A stretch of DNA of 36,825 nucleotides, taken from a virus. Made by a program: the position numbers and the translations under genes. The DNA lies in the IMG/VR virus record IMGVR_UViG_3300046557_000559, positions 1 through 36,825 of that record, one strand, 5' to 3'. The notes under the pieces are model-generated. The model saw only the letters and a program-made list of their open reading frames with translations, did no database searches and was not told where the DNA came from. Within the stretch, counting starts at the first letter, position 1, and each line of letters starts with the position of its first letter. Below are positions 1-7,531 of this stretch, piece by piece.

Positions 1-419
1 GCAGCACCACCACCACCGACTGGCGACACTCTGCGGCCTGTCGCGGCATGGACGGCGAACTCTGGTTCCCCATCGGTGAAAACCCCGACGCCGTCACCGC
101 CGCCAAGAAGGCCAAGGCCATCTGCGTCACCTGCCCCGTCGTCATGGATTGCGGCACCTGGGCCATCCAGACCCGGCAGCCCGCCGGGATCTGGGGCGGC
201 ATCGACGAGAACGAACGCGCCGCGCACCTGCGCCGCAAGACCCGCCAGCGGGGCGCAGGCGCGAAGCCGCAGGACTTCGACGGCCGCCGTGAGGAGATCG
301 GCCGCGCCCTGCACGAGCGGCACCGGGCCGGCGAGACCATCAACGCGATCGCCGCGGCTGAGGGCCTGACCTGGTGGACCGTCCACGCTCTCGTCGGTGA
401 AGGGCGGGCCGTCTCATGA
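1..419 (+). CDS. WhiB-family iron-sulfur regulator, 5' truncated by window edge
   Basis: WhiB-like proteins bind a [4Fe-4S] cluster through four cysteines and regulate transcription with the main sigma factor. The frame is open from base 3 and the family signature starts upstream of the first ATG at 48: DWRHSAACRG, then DGELWFP, CVTCPVVMDC (Cys-x2-Cys-x5-Cys) and the turn GIWGG, followed by basic AHLRRKTRQR. The ATG at 48 would delete the first cluster cysteine, so the true start lies left of the window. After about residue 85 there is a C-terminal extension, REEIGRALHERHRAG...INAIAAAEGLTWWTVHAL, that looks like a second helix-turn-helix. It overlaps the next gene by ATGA. Family call is firm; target genes are unknown. 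Confidence 0.9.
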   Translation, partial: STTTTDWRHSAACRGMDGELWFPIGENPDAVTAAKKAKAICVTCPVVMDCGTWAIQTRQPAGIWGGIDENERAAHLRRKTRQRGAGAKPQDFDGRREEIGRALHERHRAGETINAIAAAEGLTWWTVHALVGEGRAVS

Positions 420-769
420 TCCGCCTGCCCGCGTGCCAGTCCGGGACCCGGCACCCCGACACGTGGCACAGCCGTGACCCGGAGGAGCAGGCCGAGGCCC
501 GCGCGGTGTGCCTCGCCTGCCCGACACGTCTCGCCTGCCAGGCCGCCGTGCTGGGCGTGGAGCGGGGTTGGCCGGCCATCGACCGGCACGGCGTCTGGGC
601 CGCCATGGACGGCGAGCAGCGGGCCGCGCTCGACCCGACCGCCGGAACCATCCCGGCCCCGGCGCCGTGCGGCACCACCACCGCGCACAGGCAGCACCGC
701 ACCCGCAAGGAGCGGATCTGCCCGTCCTGCCGGGCCGCGCAGCACGACGCCGACCTGGCCGCCGCATGA
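416..769 (+). CDS. Second WhiB-like protein with zinc-ribbon-like tail
   Basis: 117 residues, coupled to the preceding WhiB gene by an ATGA overlap. It has the same cysteine layout: a single Cys near residue 7, then CLACPTRLAC around 32-41, and GVWAAMDGEQRAAL in place of the usual G[VI]WGG turn, so the turn is divergent. A second pair of cysteines (residues about 84 and 102, the latter in CPSC) may form an extra metal site. This supports a degenerate WhiB paralogue that either binds a cluster or acts as a decoy. Known phage WhiB proteins such as WhiBTM4 interfere with host WhiB function; a similar job here is inference. Confidence 0.75.
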   Translation: MIRLPACQSGTRHPDTWHSRDPEEQAEARAVCLACPTRLACQAAVLGVERGWPAIDRHGVWAAMDGEQRAALDPTAGTIPAPAPCGTTTAHRQHRTRKERICPSCRAAQHDADLAAA

Positions 770-1071
770 CCGCCCGCACCCCGGCCCCCTGCGAGCACTG
801 GGACGGCCCCGCCGGCCGCCACTGCCGGAGTGCGGCCGGGGTGCGGTTCTTCCTCACCGGCTGGTGCTGCCCGGCCCACACCCCGTCGGCGCTCGCCGGG
901 CGCCCCGAACCCCCGCCCGGCCCCGGACGCCTCCCCGGGGCGTGGACGACGCCCACACCTGATGCGGTCGCCCACGTGATCGACGAGCGGGCTATCGCCT
1001 CCGGGAAACGCCGGGCCAACCCGCAGGACTACCGCGCGGCCGTCGCCGCCACCCGAAAGGAACGACCGTGA
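766..1071 (+). CDS. Small Cys/His-rich hypothetical protein
   Basis: 101 residues, starting at an ATGA overlap with the WhiB-like gene. The N-terminal half holds CEHWDGPAGRHC and WCCPAHTP, a Cys/His pattern that could bind zinc; the C-terminal half is charged and ends in RKERP. I do not recognise a family with known function. The tight coupling puts it in the same operon as the two WhiB-like genes. Confidence 0.65.
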   Translation: MTARTPAPCEHWDGPAGRHCRSAAGVRFFLTGWCCPAHTPSALAGRPEPPPGPGRLPGAWTTPTPDAVAHVIDERAIASGKRRANPQDYRAAVAATRKERP

Positions 1072-1469
1072 CCCGAGGAGCAGGCCGCACCCGCGGCTAC
1101 CGAGGCCAGGACTCCGAGCTCCGCCCCGGCAAGCTCGTCGCCTTCCCCGGCGCGACCACCATCTGCCTGGCCTGCCAGCGGCACAAACACCACGCCTGCT
1201 GGGCCCACATGGCCGCGCTCGGTATCGGCGGAGAACCCGGCTGCCCGTGTGGCTGCCATGTCCCGCTCGATGAGCCGCTGATGACCCCCGAGGCGATCGA
1301 CGACATGGCCGCGCACGGCACCCTCGCCGCCCACGTCAAGGTCCAGCGCGCGGTGGCTCTCGGGTCGCTCTCCATCCACTACCCGGAGGTCTGCCGCCGC
1401 TGCATGGCCATCGAGAGCGCCCGCGCTGGGCAGCAGGACGAACTTCCCCTCGGCGACCGCCCCGTCTGA
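1068..1469 (+). CDS. Hypothetical protein with CxxC/His cluster
   Basis: 133 residues, GTG start overlapping the previous stop (GTGA), with AAAGGA just upstream. A metal-binding-like core CLACQRHKHHACWAH is followed by CPCGCH and later CRRC, so eight cysteines in all. Function unknown. It ends the first operon, since a strong hairpin follows immediately. Confidence 0.65.
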   Translation: MTRGAGRTRGYRGQDSELRPGKLVAFPGATTICLACQRHKHHACWAHMAALGIGGEPGCPCGCHVPLDEPLMTPEAIDDMAAHGTLAAHVKVQRAVALGSLSIHYPEVCRRCMAIESARAGQQDELPLGDRPV

Positions 1470-1476
1470 CGCGAGC

Positions 1477-1503
1477 GCCGCGCCGGGCGGAATCCGGCGC
1501 GGC
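1477..1503 (+). terminator. Terminator-like hairpin
   Basis: GCCGCGCCGG, a 7-base loop, then CCGGCGCGGC: a perfect 10-bp stem directly after the stop codon at 1469. There is no T tract, which is common for actinobacterial terminators, so the role is inferred from position. Confidence 0.5.
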
Positions 1504-1524
1504 ACCCACCCCAAGGAGAACACC

Positions 1525-1974
1525 GTGACTGACCTCCCGTACACCGACGCAGACCTCCGCCACGAAGCCGCACGCCAGCACCACGGCTACACCCGCGACC
1601 GCGCCTTCGACAACGTCGGCGAACACATGACCGGCGCCGTCATCCACAGCCGCCAGGGCGAGCCCCGCGCCTGCTGGCACGACCTCGACGACATCGCCAC
1701 CGACGGCAACCCGGACCCGTTCGACACCGCGCAGGCCGCCATCTACGCCCTCATCCGTGGTGCGGCCGACACCTCCGCGTGGGCCGTGAACCTCGGCGCG
1801 GACGGCCTCCAGCCCACCGGCCACCTCATCGAAATCGACGGCCCCGACGGCCAGATCGCCGTGCGCATGCACTTCGCGTTCGACCCGACCATGCCCGGCG
1901 GCCTCCGTGACGAGGTCATCGACGACATCACCCGCGTGCTCGCGCCCGTCATCCCGCTGCGTCCGCAGCGCTAA
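1525..1974 (+). CDS. Hypothetical acidic protein
   Basis: 149 residues with a GTG start preceded by AAGGAGAACACC, a clear ribosome binding site. The protein is acidic with many His and Asp residues; no catalytic motif or membrane segment is seen. It lies alone between a hairpin and the antirepressor-like gene. No function can be assigned. Confidence 0.65.
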   Translation: MTDLPYTDADLRHEAARQHHGYTRDRAFDNVGEHMTGAVIHSRQGEPRACWHDLDDIATDGNPDPFDTAQAAIYALIRGAADTSAWAVNLGADGLQPTGHLIEIDGPDGQIAVRMHFAFDPTMPGGLRDEVIDDITRVLAPVIPLRPQR

Positions 1975-2040
1975 CCCGTGCCGGTTCGGGGTGCGACGGC
2001 TCCCGCACCCCGGACCACCCACCCGACAGAGAGAAGACGC

Positions 2041-2727
2041 ATGAACATCGAACGCTTCACCAACGCCGAGTTCGACATCGAGGTGCTCCCGCGCGGCGGC
2101 TCGTTCATCGTGCTCGCCGCCGGCCTCGCCCGCGGGCTGGGCCACCGCGACGCCGCCAACATGCTGCGGTCCGTCCCGGACGACGAGAAGGGGTACTCAC
2201 TGACGAGTACCCCCGGAGACCAGCAGATTTGGCATGTCACCGAGCCCGGCTTCTACCGGGTCATCGGCCAGCGGCAGACGTCCCGCATCAAGGACGGGTA
2301 CGTCCGCGACCAGGTCGACCGCTTCCAGCGCTGGGTCTTCCACGACGTCCTCCCGTCGCTGCGCGCCCACGGGACCTACACCCCGCCCGTACCCGGGAAC
2401 TTCGCCGAGCCCGTCGTCCTCACCTGGGACACCGCCGCCGCCCACCTCCGCCAGCGGTACGGACTCCCCATCGAGGACGCGATGGAACTCGGCGACCGCC
2501 TCAAGGACGCCGGGGTGCTGAAGCTGACGGGCACGCCGTGCAAGGAGTACCGCGACCTGTTCTGGCCGGTCGGCCGCCGCTTCGACATCCACGCCCACGC
2601 CCTGCCGATCCTCGCCGGCCGGGTGACGCGGGAGCTGTACAAGCTGGCGCAGGCGCAGGCCGGGGTGCAGACGGCGCTGGAACTGGACGCGATCGGCCGG
2701 TCTGCGTTGGAAGGCGGTGCCCGATGA
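2041..2727 (+). CDS. BRO-N-domain phage antirepressor-like protein
   Basis: 228 residues. The ATG at 2041 has AGAGAGAAGA upstream and removes a low-complexity N-terminus of the longer frame. Residues about 20-115 match the BRO/Ant N-terminal fold: RDAANMLRSVPDDEKG, WHVTEPGFYRVI, and RWVFHDVLPSLRAHGTY. The remainder (about 125-228) resembles a helical C-terminal domain of phage antirepressors. Such proteins bind DNA or repressors and promote early gene expression or induction. It is coupled by ATGA to a small HTH protein, which fits a regulatory pair. Confidence 0.85.
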   Translation: MNIERFTNAEFDIEVLPRGGSFIVLAAGLARGLGHRDAANMLRSVPDDEKGYSLTSTPGDQQIWHVTEPGFYRVIGQRQTSRIKDGYVRDQVDRFQRWVFHDVLPSLRAHGTYTPPVPGNFAEPVVLTWDTAAAHLRQRYGLPIEDAMELGDRLKDAGVLKLTGTPCKEYRDLFWPVGRRFDIHAHALPILAGRVTRELYKLAQAQAGVQTALELDAIGRSALEGGAR

Positions 2728-2924
2728 CGGCCCGCACCCCGAGCCCCGAGCGCATCGCCCTCCGCGACCAGGCCGCCGCCGAATACCGCGCCGGCGACTC
2801 CATCCGTGGCCTCATGGCCCGGCATCACATGTCGTACGGGGCGATGCGGTCACTGCTGATCCAGGCCCGCGTCCAGCTGCGGCCCCGCGGCGGCGCACGC
2901 GTCAGTCCCCGGGCTGGCCGTTGA
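2724..2924 (+). CDS. Small helix-turn-helix protein of actinobacterial mobile elements
   Basis: 66 residues, ATGA overlap with the antirepressor-like gene. YRAGDSIRGLMARHHMSYGAMRSLL reads as a helix-turn-helix and is followed by a basic tail RVQLRPRGG. From memory, near-identical small proteins occur widely in Streptomyces plasmids and integrative elements. It is probably a DNA-binding regulator; its target is unknown. Confidence 0.7.
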   Translation: MTARTPSPERIALRDQAAAEYRAGDSIRGLMARHHMSYGAMRSLLIQARVQLRPRGGARVSPRAGR

Positions 2925-3238
2925 GCAGGCCCGTCAAGTCCGTTCCGGGCGCGGTCGTTACGACCTGCGCCCGGTGCGGGCTGCCCTGCTACCGGCAGAC
3001 GGTGGGCCACCGTGCGGCGCTCACGGTCATGGCGGAGGTGACGCCGTACGTCGCGGGGGATGTACGGCAGCCCGGCCCGTGGCGGTTGCTGTGGTGCGTG
3101 GCCCGGCTGCACGGCGGGGTGGTCGACCTGCGGTGGCGGTGCCCGGCGGACGCGGTGTGCGGCAGGGAGCACGTCATCTGCCACGCATGCCCGGCGGGGA
3201 CACCGGTGGGACGCCGGCCGGAAGGGGCGCTGCGGTGA
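2921..3238 (+). CDS. Zinc-ribbon-like hypothetical protein
   Basis: 105 residues. It begins at TTG, which overlaps the previous stop as TTGA, the only start giving tight coupling. CARCGLPC at residues about 16-23 and later CPADAVCGREHVICHAC suggest one or two metal sites. Function unknown. It ends five bases short of the stop of the convergent minus-strand gene. Confidence 0.55.
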   Translation: MSRPVKSVPGAVVTTCARCGLPCYRQTVGHRAALTVMAEVTPYVAGDVRQPGPWRLLWCVARLHGGVVDLRWRCPADAVCGREHVICHACPAGTPVGRRPEGALR

Positions 3239-3243
3239 ACCGG

Positions 3244-3456
3244 TCAGGAAGGCTTCGGACCTGGGGCGATCCTCGCGACCCACTCCCGCGTGAAGCCCGT
3301 CAGCTTGGCCATGTGCGAGGGGCCCTTGCCGGCGGCCCGGCCCTCGACCAGCAGCGCGCGCAGCTCCGCGTCAGCGCGGTTGAAGGCGTCTTCTGCCCGT
3401 GCGCGCTTCCGGGCAGCGGTCTGGATCTTGGTGTCGAGGGCGTCCATACCGCTCAT
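3244..3456 (-). CDS. Small HTH-like regulator divergent from the replication gene
   Basis: 70 residues on the minus strand. The first half is a charged helix (DTKIQTAARKRARAEDAFNRADAELRALL); the second half, KGPSHMAKLTGFTREWVARIAPG, reads as a helix-turn-helix. It is transcribed away from the replication initiator, and the gap between the two start codons holds repeated CCATGCGCGAACG elements. This fits a small repressor of replication or of itself. No obvious ribosome binding site precedes the ATG. Confidence 0.65.
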   Translation of the reverse strand: MSGMDALDTKIQTAARKRARAEDAFNRADAELRALLVEGRAAGKGPSHMAKLTGFTREWVARIAPGPKPS

Positions 3457-3460
3457 GGTG

Positions 3461-3531
3461 CCATGCGCGAACGCGATGCCGCTACGCGACCGCGAGTATC
3501 AGTCGCGAACACCATGCGCGAACGGTATTCT
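3461..3531. promoter_or_regulatory. Operator-like repeats and -10 element before the replication gene
   Basis: A 13-bp direct repeat CCATGCGCGAACG occurs at 3461-3473 and 3512-3524. Related TCGCGAAC lies between them, as does the imperfect dyad CGCGAGTATCAGTCGCG. TATTCT at 3526-3531 is a candidate -10 for the rightward replication transcript; no good -35 is seen. The arrangement suggests operators shared by divergent promoters. Confidence 0.45.
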
Positions 3532-3631
3532 CATCTTGGGGTTAGCGACACCGCAGAGAACAAGCCCCCCTGAGGGTCTGGTTCCGCGCGCCCAAAACCC
3601 CTGATCGAGCACGACCGAGAGAAGACGCCCT

Positions 3632-4492
3632 GTGGGAATCCGCCTGATCGTCGAGGTGCTCAACAGCGCGCCCGAAGCCTTGACGCACCGGGAGAAGCTC
3701 CTCCTCGTAGTCCTGGCCGAGGACGCCAACGACGACACCCGCATCACGTGGAACAGCGTGGAGCGTCCCGAGGTGCTGCGCGGCGCGAAGCTCAGCCGCG
3801 CCCAGCTCTACGCCGTGCTCAAAGCGCTCGCCACGAAGGGCGTCCTGGAGCGGCTGTCGTCCGGCCAGAAGAACGGCACCGCCAAGTACAAGATCCATAC
3901 CTTCGAGACACCTCAGTGTCAGGAATTCCCTGACACTGACGAACCGTCTCAGTGTCCCAATTCTCCTGACACTGACACCTCTCAGTGTCCCGAATTCCCT
4001 GACACTGACGCGAACGGTCAGTGTCAGGAAAACGCGGACACTGAACCGTCTCAGTGTCAGGGATTCCCTGACGTCAGTGTCAGGGAATCCCTGACCCCTA
4101 CCCCTCTTAACCCCTCCTCTACTACCCCCTCAGCTAGCAAGCAGGAGAGCCCGGCCTCCGATCCCGGCTACGGCATCCCCGACGATGCCCGCCCGCTCGT
4201 CGATGGCATCACCGCAGCCGGCGTCATCGTCCGCTGGCCCTTCAAGGGCAACGCCTGGTTCCCGGTTCTCGCCCTCATCGCCAAGAGCGGCATCCCCGCC
4301 ATGGTCGACCACGCGATCAAGGCCGCCTCCCGGACCCGCGTCGAGTCCGCCAACTACTTCCTCAAGGGCTGGGGCGAACTCCCCCCGCTCCCTCTCCCGG
4401 GCACCGAGCGGCCCCAGCTGCGCGCCGTCTCCGGCGGCTACCAGCCCTGGACAAACCCCGAAGACCAGAACGCCTACTACGACTCCCTGTAG
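3632..4492 (+). CDS. Winged-helix replication initiator with internal iterons
   Basis: 286 residues, GTG start preceded by AGAGAAG. Residues about 15-85 form a winged-helix domain (LTHREKLLLVVLAEDAN, then LSRAQLYAVLKALATKGVLERL). Residues about 90-150 are a low-complexity linker with repeated units like SQCPEFPDTD, dictated by the DNA repeats. Residues about 185-260 are a helical C-terminal domain with FPVLALIAKSG and SANYFLKGWGELPP, resembling DnaD-like or lambda-O-like helicase-loading regions. A DnaC-type ATPase follows 8 bases later, as in lambda O-P. Initiator function is inferred from architecture and context. Confidence 0.75.
   Translation: MGIRLIVEVLNSAPEALTHREKLLLVVLAEDANDDTRITWNSVERPEVLRGAKLSRAQLYAVLKALATKGVLERLSSGQKNGTAKYKIHTFETPQCQEFPDTDEPSQCPNSPDTDTSQCPEFPDTDANGQCQENADTEPSQCQGFPDVSVRESLTPTPLNPSSTTPSASKQESPASDPGYGIPDDARPLVDGITAAGVIVRWPFKGNAWFPVLALIAKSGIPAMVDHAIKAASRTRVESANYFLKGWGELPPLPLPGTERPQLRAVSGGYQPWTNPEDQNAYYDSL
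3913..4096. repeat. 27-bp dyad/iteron array, probable replication origin
   Basis: TCAGTGTC occurs at 3913, 3949, 3982, 4018, 4051 and 4074. The inverted GACACTGA ends at 3939, 3975, 4008 and 4044, making four 27-bp dyads. The first has perfect 11-bp arms, TCAGTGTCAGG and CCTGACACTGA, around AATTC. Starts are 36, 33, 36, 33 and 23 bp apart. A pyrimidine-rich stretch follows (about 4092-4133). The array sits inside the initiator gene, the layout of the lambda origin in gene O. Confidence 0.75.
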
Positions 4493-4500
4493 GAGCACCC

Positions 4501-5199
4501 ATGGACCACCTCACCCCCGTCGACCTCACCAACTGGCAGGCCATCCTCACCGCCCACCAGCTCACCCCCGACGCGATCAACGACATCACCGGCGACCCCT
4601 ACGACCGCCCCGCCACCGCCCGCCGCGAAATCGACCACGCCAACCACGACATCCCGTTCATCTACCAGCGAGCCAACGCCGACCACCCCGACGTCCAGCA
4701 CTGGGCCGACAACCTCATCGCCACCACCCGCGCCCACTCTGGCCGCCGCATCGTCCCCGCCATCACCACCGGCCGCTCCCTCCTCCTCCTCGGGCCGACC
4801 GGCGTCGGGAAGACCTACCAGGCGTACGGCGCGCTGCGGCACCTCGCCCCCACCGGCATCAGCCTCCGCTGGACCGCCACCTCCAGCGCCGACATGTACG
4901 CCGCCCTCCGCCCCCGCGCCGGCATCGACTCCGAGACCGAGTTCCGCAAGTACGCCCACGCCCCGCTGCTCCTCGTCGACGACCTCGGCGCCGCCAAGAC
5001 CAGCGAGTGGACCGAAGAGATCAACTTCCGCTTGGTGAACCACCGCTACGAGAACCAGCTGCCGACGCTGATGACCTCCAACGTGCTGCCCAAGCAGCTC
5101 GCCGACCGCGTCGGAGACCGCGTCGCATCCCGGTTGATCGAGATGTGCGACCGGGTCGTCATCACCGGCGACGACCGCCGCCGCCAGGCCGCCGCATGA
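4501..5199 (+). CDS. DnaC-like replicative helicase loader ATPase
   Basis: 232 residues, AAA+ family. Walker A is GPTGVGKT near residue 98, Walker B is LLLVDDLG near 156-163, a sensor-1-like LMTSN lies near 190 and an arginine-finger-like VASRLIEM near 210. This is the DnaC/IstB arrangement, and the N-terminal 90 residues would contact the helicase or initiator. It follows the initiator gene by 8 bases (GGAGCACCC before ATG) and overlaps the next gene by ATGA. The likely job is to load the host DnaB helicase at the origin inside the upstream gene. Confidence 0.88.
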   Translation: MDHLTPVDLTNWQAILTAHQLTPDAINDITGDPYDRPATARREIDHANHDIPFIYQRANADHPDVQHWADNLIATTRAHSGRRIVPAITTGRSLLLLGPTGVGKTYQAYGALRHLAPTGISLRWTATSSADMYAALRPRAGIDSETEFRKYAHAPLLLVDDLGAAKTSEWTEEINFRLVNHRYENQLPTLMTSNVLPKQLADRVGDRVASRLIEMCDRVVITGDDRRRQAAA

Positions 5200-5513
5200 C
5201 CGACATCAGCGAAGACGACATCCGTGCCCTCCGCCAGCAGAACGACCTCACCGCCTTCATCAAGGACCAGACCCGCGCCGCCGCCACCCGCAACACCCGC
5301 CGCCGCGCCACCGTCCTCGCCCACCCCGACATCGCCGCCAAGCTCACCGAACCGCCCATGAAGTTCGCCACCCCCGAGAACTGGACCGGCTTCGTACCCC
5401 CGGCGACCCTCGCCTCCGGCGCCATCAACACCAGCCCCGTACGACCCGCACTCCTCGACCTCCTTCACCAGGCCGAGACCAGGGACAGCCAGCCGAGGGG
5501 AGCCGTGGCCTGA
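5196..5513 (+). CDS. Hypothetical protein of the replication operon
   Basis: 105 residues, starting in an ATGA overlap with the ATPase gene and ending in a TGATG overlap with the HNH gene. It is basic in the middle (TRAAATRNTRRRATVLAHPDIAAKL) and proline-rich further on. No motif recognised. Its place between loader and nuclease suggests an accessory replication role, unproven. Confidence 0.65.
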   Translation: MTDISEDDIRALRQQNDLTAFIKDQTRAAATRNTRRRATVLAHPDIAAKLTEPPMKFATPENWTGFVPPATLASGAINTSPVRPALLDLLHQAETRDSQPRGAVA

Positions 5514-5869
5514 TGCCCGTACGTCCCGAGAACCGCGCCCGCTACCCGCGCAACTGGAAAACCATCAGCCAGCGGATCCGCTTCGCCCGCGCCGCCGGCC
5601 GCTGCGAGTGCGCCGGGCAGTGCGGCATCGACCACGACGGCCGATGCACCGCCGAGCACGGCCAGGCCCACCCGGACACCGGCTCGAAGGTCGTCCTCAC
5701 CACGGCCCACCGGGACCACGTGCCGGAGAACGCCGACGACGGCAACCTCTTCGCCGCCTGCCAGAAGTGCCACCTCAGGTACGACGCCGCGCACCACCGC
5801 GAGACCGCCGCCGCTACCCGCCTCGCCGCGATCGAGGCCGCCGGACAGACCTCGCTGGACGTCTCGTGA
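5513..5869 (+). CDS. HNH endonuclease-like protein
   Basis: 118 residues. CECAGQCG and the later CQKCHLRYD supply zinc ligands, and AHRDHVPENADDGNLFAAC is the H-x-H...N segment of the HNH beta-beta-alpha-metal fold. It is compact, the usual size for phage HNH proteins, and embedded in the replication operon by TGATG coupling. It may nick or cut DNA during replication or recombination; substrate unknown. Confidence 0.8.
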   Translation: MPVRPENRARYPRNWKTISQRIRFARAAGRCECAGQCGIDHDGRCTAEHGQAHPDTGSKVVLTTAHRDHVPENADDGNLFAACQKCHLRYDAAHHRETAAATRLAAIEAAGQTSLDVS

Positions 5870-5952
5870 GCAGCCGGCCACTCGCCATCCCCAGCCACGA
5901 CACCCGCATCACCACCTGGACCACCACCCACCCCGAGAGGACCGAGCCGTGA
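5866..5952 (+). CDS. 28-residue coupled micro-ORF
   Basis: Starts with GTG overlapping the HNH stop and ends overlapping the GTG of the next gene, so it bridges two genes by GTGA on both sides. The peptide is rich in Thr and Pro with no motif. It may be a translation-coupling leader rather than a functional peptide. Confidence 0.4.
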   Translation: MSSRPLAIPSHDTRITTWTTTHPERTEP

Positions 5953-6257
5953 AAATCCGCGCCGACATCGTCGAACTCCTCCGCCAGGGCTTCAACAACA
6001 CCGCCATCGCCGCCCAAACCGGCGTCCACCGCACCACCGTCGCCAGGGCCCGCCACGCCCTCAACCTCCCCGACGGACCGCTCCGCCCGATCCAGACCCC
6101 CAGTGAGCGCCTGTACGCCGAAGCCCTCCCCACCGGCCTCGTACGCGACTACGGACCCACCCCGCGCGCCGAACGCCCGCCCATCAGCCCCGAGCGGGCC
6201 GCCGCGAACCGGGCCGCACTCGCCGAAGCCATCCGCCGACCGCGCCGCGCCGCCTGA
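5949..6257 (+). CDS. Helix-turn-helix protein
   Basis: 102 residues. The N-terminal segment IVELLRQGFNNTAIAAQTGVHRTTVARARHAL is a clear homeodomain-like helix-turn-helix, as in transposase or resolvase DNA-binding modules. The rest is Pro/Arg-rich and ends in RRPRRAA. It has GAGAGGACCGAGCC before the GTG and is the last gene of the replication operon. It is probably a DNA-binding regulator; no catalytic domain is present. Confidence 0.7.
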   Translation: MKIRADIVELLRQGFNNTAIAAQTGVHRTTVARARHALNLPDGPLRPIQTPSERLYAEALPTGLVRDYGPTPRAERPPISPERAAANRAALAEAIRRPRRAA

Positions 6258-6339
6258 CTTCCGCCCATCCAGACGATCAAACCCGCCAACCCGACCGCCA
6301 CGCCAACCCGGCGATACCGGGACAGACCGGAGTGACCTG

Positions 6340-7050
6340 ATGTCAGGAACCAACAAAACCACCCACGATGCAACACCGGGCGCTGTGCCGTCCGCACCCG
6401 CCGACCGCATCGCAGTCATCGCCGCAGCCATCGGCCCGACCATGCTTCTCGGACTCCAGGACGCCGAACTCTTCGGCGCCCCGGGTGCGGAGCGGATCCG
6501 GGACTGGGTGAAGTGGATCTCGGAGACGGTGGCCGCGCTGCCTGCCGCCGTGCCCGTGGACCGGGCCTCGGTGCTCCGCTGGGCCGCCGACGAGGTCCAG
6601 CAGATGCTGGCCGCTGAGCCGGACGACACCCGGGCACTCGCCCTGCACGACGTACTCACGCAGGTGCGGGCCAAGTTCCCGTGCACCTGCGCCCGTTCGC
6701 AGGGGCTGCATGAGCGCGCCTGCCAGCGGTACGTGCCGGGCCATGAACTGCTGAGCCCCGCCAGGCGTCTGGCCGCCGCCCGTGCCGAGCTGCGCCGCCT
6801 GGCCGACGAGGCACCCCAGCCCGAGGCCGTGGCCCACCCGCCGCGCACCGAGTGGCAGATCGAGTTCCACTGGCGAGGCGAGTGGCGACCCGACGGCCCC
6901 GCCTGGGAGCAGCGCGAGGACGCCGCCAGCCGCTACGAGTCGGCGATCACCCGGCCCGGAGCGCGGGCGCAGCGCCTGGTCCGGCAGACGGCGACCTACG
7001 CGATCGAGGCCGAACAGCAGCCTGAGGCCGCTGAGGGGGTGCAGCGATGA
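6340..7050 (+). CDS. Hypothetical protein, 236 residues
   Basis: The ATG at 6340 has CCGGAG eight bases upstream, and the longer frame to its left is non-conserved shadow sequence. The N-terminal half is helical (RIRDWVKWISETVAAL, VLRWAADEVQQML). A CTCARSQGLHERACQRY segment at about 110-126 could bind metal, and a C-terminal part starts with WQIEFHWRGEWRPDG. No family recognised. It heads a run of eight coupled small genes. Confidence 0.6.
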   Translation: MSGTNKTTHDATPGAVPSAPADRIAVIAAAIGPTMLLGLQDAELFGAPGAERIRDWVKWISETVAALPAAVPVDRASVLRWAADEVQQMLAAEPDDTRALALHDVLTQVRAKFPCTCARSQGLHERACQRYVPGHELLSPARRLAAARAELRRLADEAPQPEAVAHPPRTEWQIEFHWRGEWRPDGPAWEQREDAASRYESAITRPGARAQRLVRQTATYAIEAEQQPEAAEGVQR

Positions 7051-7304
7051 GCACCGAGACGCCGGCCGAGGAGCCGTGGGCCGCCGGCCGTGACGCGTCC
7101 TGGTACTCCCGGCCCGACGTCCATTCCCACAAGGCCGTCCACATGGCTGGCCGCAAGATCCGCGAGGGCACGGTGTCGCGCTGCGGGCGCAGCGTCCTGG
7201 ACGACGGACTGACGTGGATCCCGGAGGACGTGCCCGAGCACATTCGCTGCCGCAGCAACGGCTGCCGCCAGGCGTGGCCCGTCGTCGAGGGGGCGCGGCG
7301 ATGA
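7047..7304 (+). CDS. Hypothetical zinc-binding-like protein
   Basis: 85 residues, ATGA overlap on both sides. HSHKAVHMAGRKIREGTVSRCG and the terminal CRSNGC suggest a small metal-binding fold. Function unknown. Confidence 0.6.
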   Translation: MSTETPAEEPWAAGRDASWYSRPDVHSHKAVHMAGRKIREGTVSRCGRSVLDDGLTWIPEDVPEHIRCRSNGCRQAWPVVEGARR

Positions 7305-7531
7305 GCGTCCGCCGCCACGACTGCGTCACGGTCGCCTGCGACGTCTGCCGCTACCCGTTCAGGGACCAGTACGGCGGGGGCGACGTGCACTTCGCCAACC
7401 TGGGGCAGGCCCGTGCGGAGCTGCTCCGCGATGGCTGGCTGATGACGGCGGACGACCGCGTCGTGTGCCCGGTCGACAGCGCCAAGCACCAGGCCGAGCG
7501 GGCCGCGCTGGGCAGCGGGGCGCAGCGGTGA
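7301..7531 (+). CDS. Hypothetical zinc-ribbon-like protein
   Basis: 76 residues. CVTVACDVCRYPF near the start and CPVDSAKHQAER near the end are consistent with a single zinc site holding a beta sheet. It starts in an ATGA overlap and ends in a GTGA overlap. Function unknown. Confidence 0.6.
   Translation: MSVRRHDCVTVACDVCRYPFRDQYGGGDVHFANLGQARAELLRDGWLMTADDRVVCPVDSAKHQAERAALGSGAQR

Noticed and set aside
3913-4096. CRISPR array
   Set aside because: Repeats are palindromic dyads with almost no spacers and lie in frame in a replication gene; no cas gene is present.
4185-5195. Long plus-strand frame preceding the 5196 gene
   Set aside because: Overlaps the initiator and ATPase in another frame and is nearly all Pro/Arg/His; only the part from ATG 5196 looks real.
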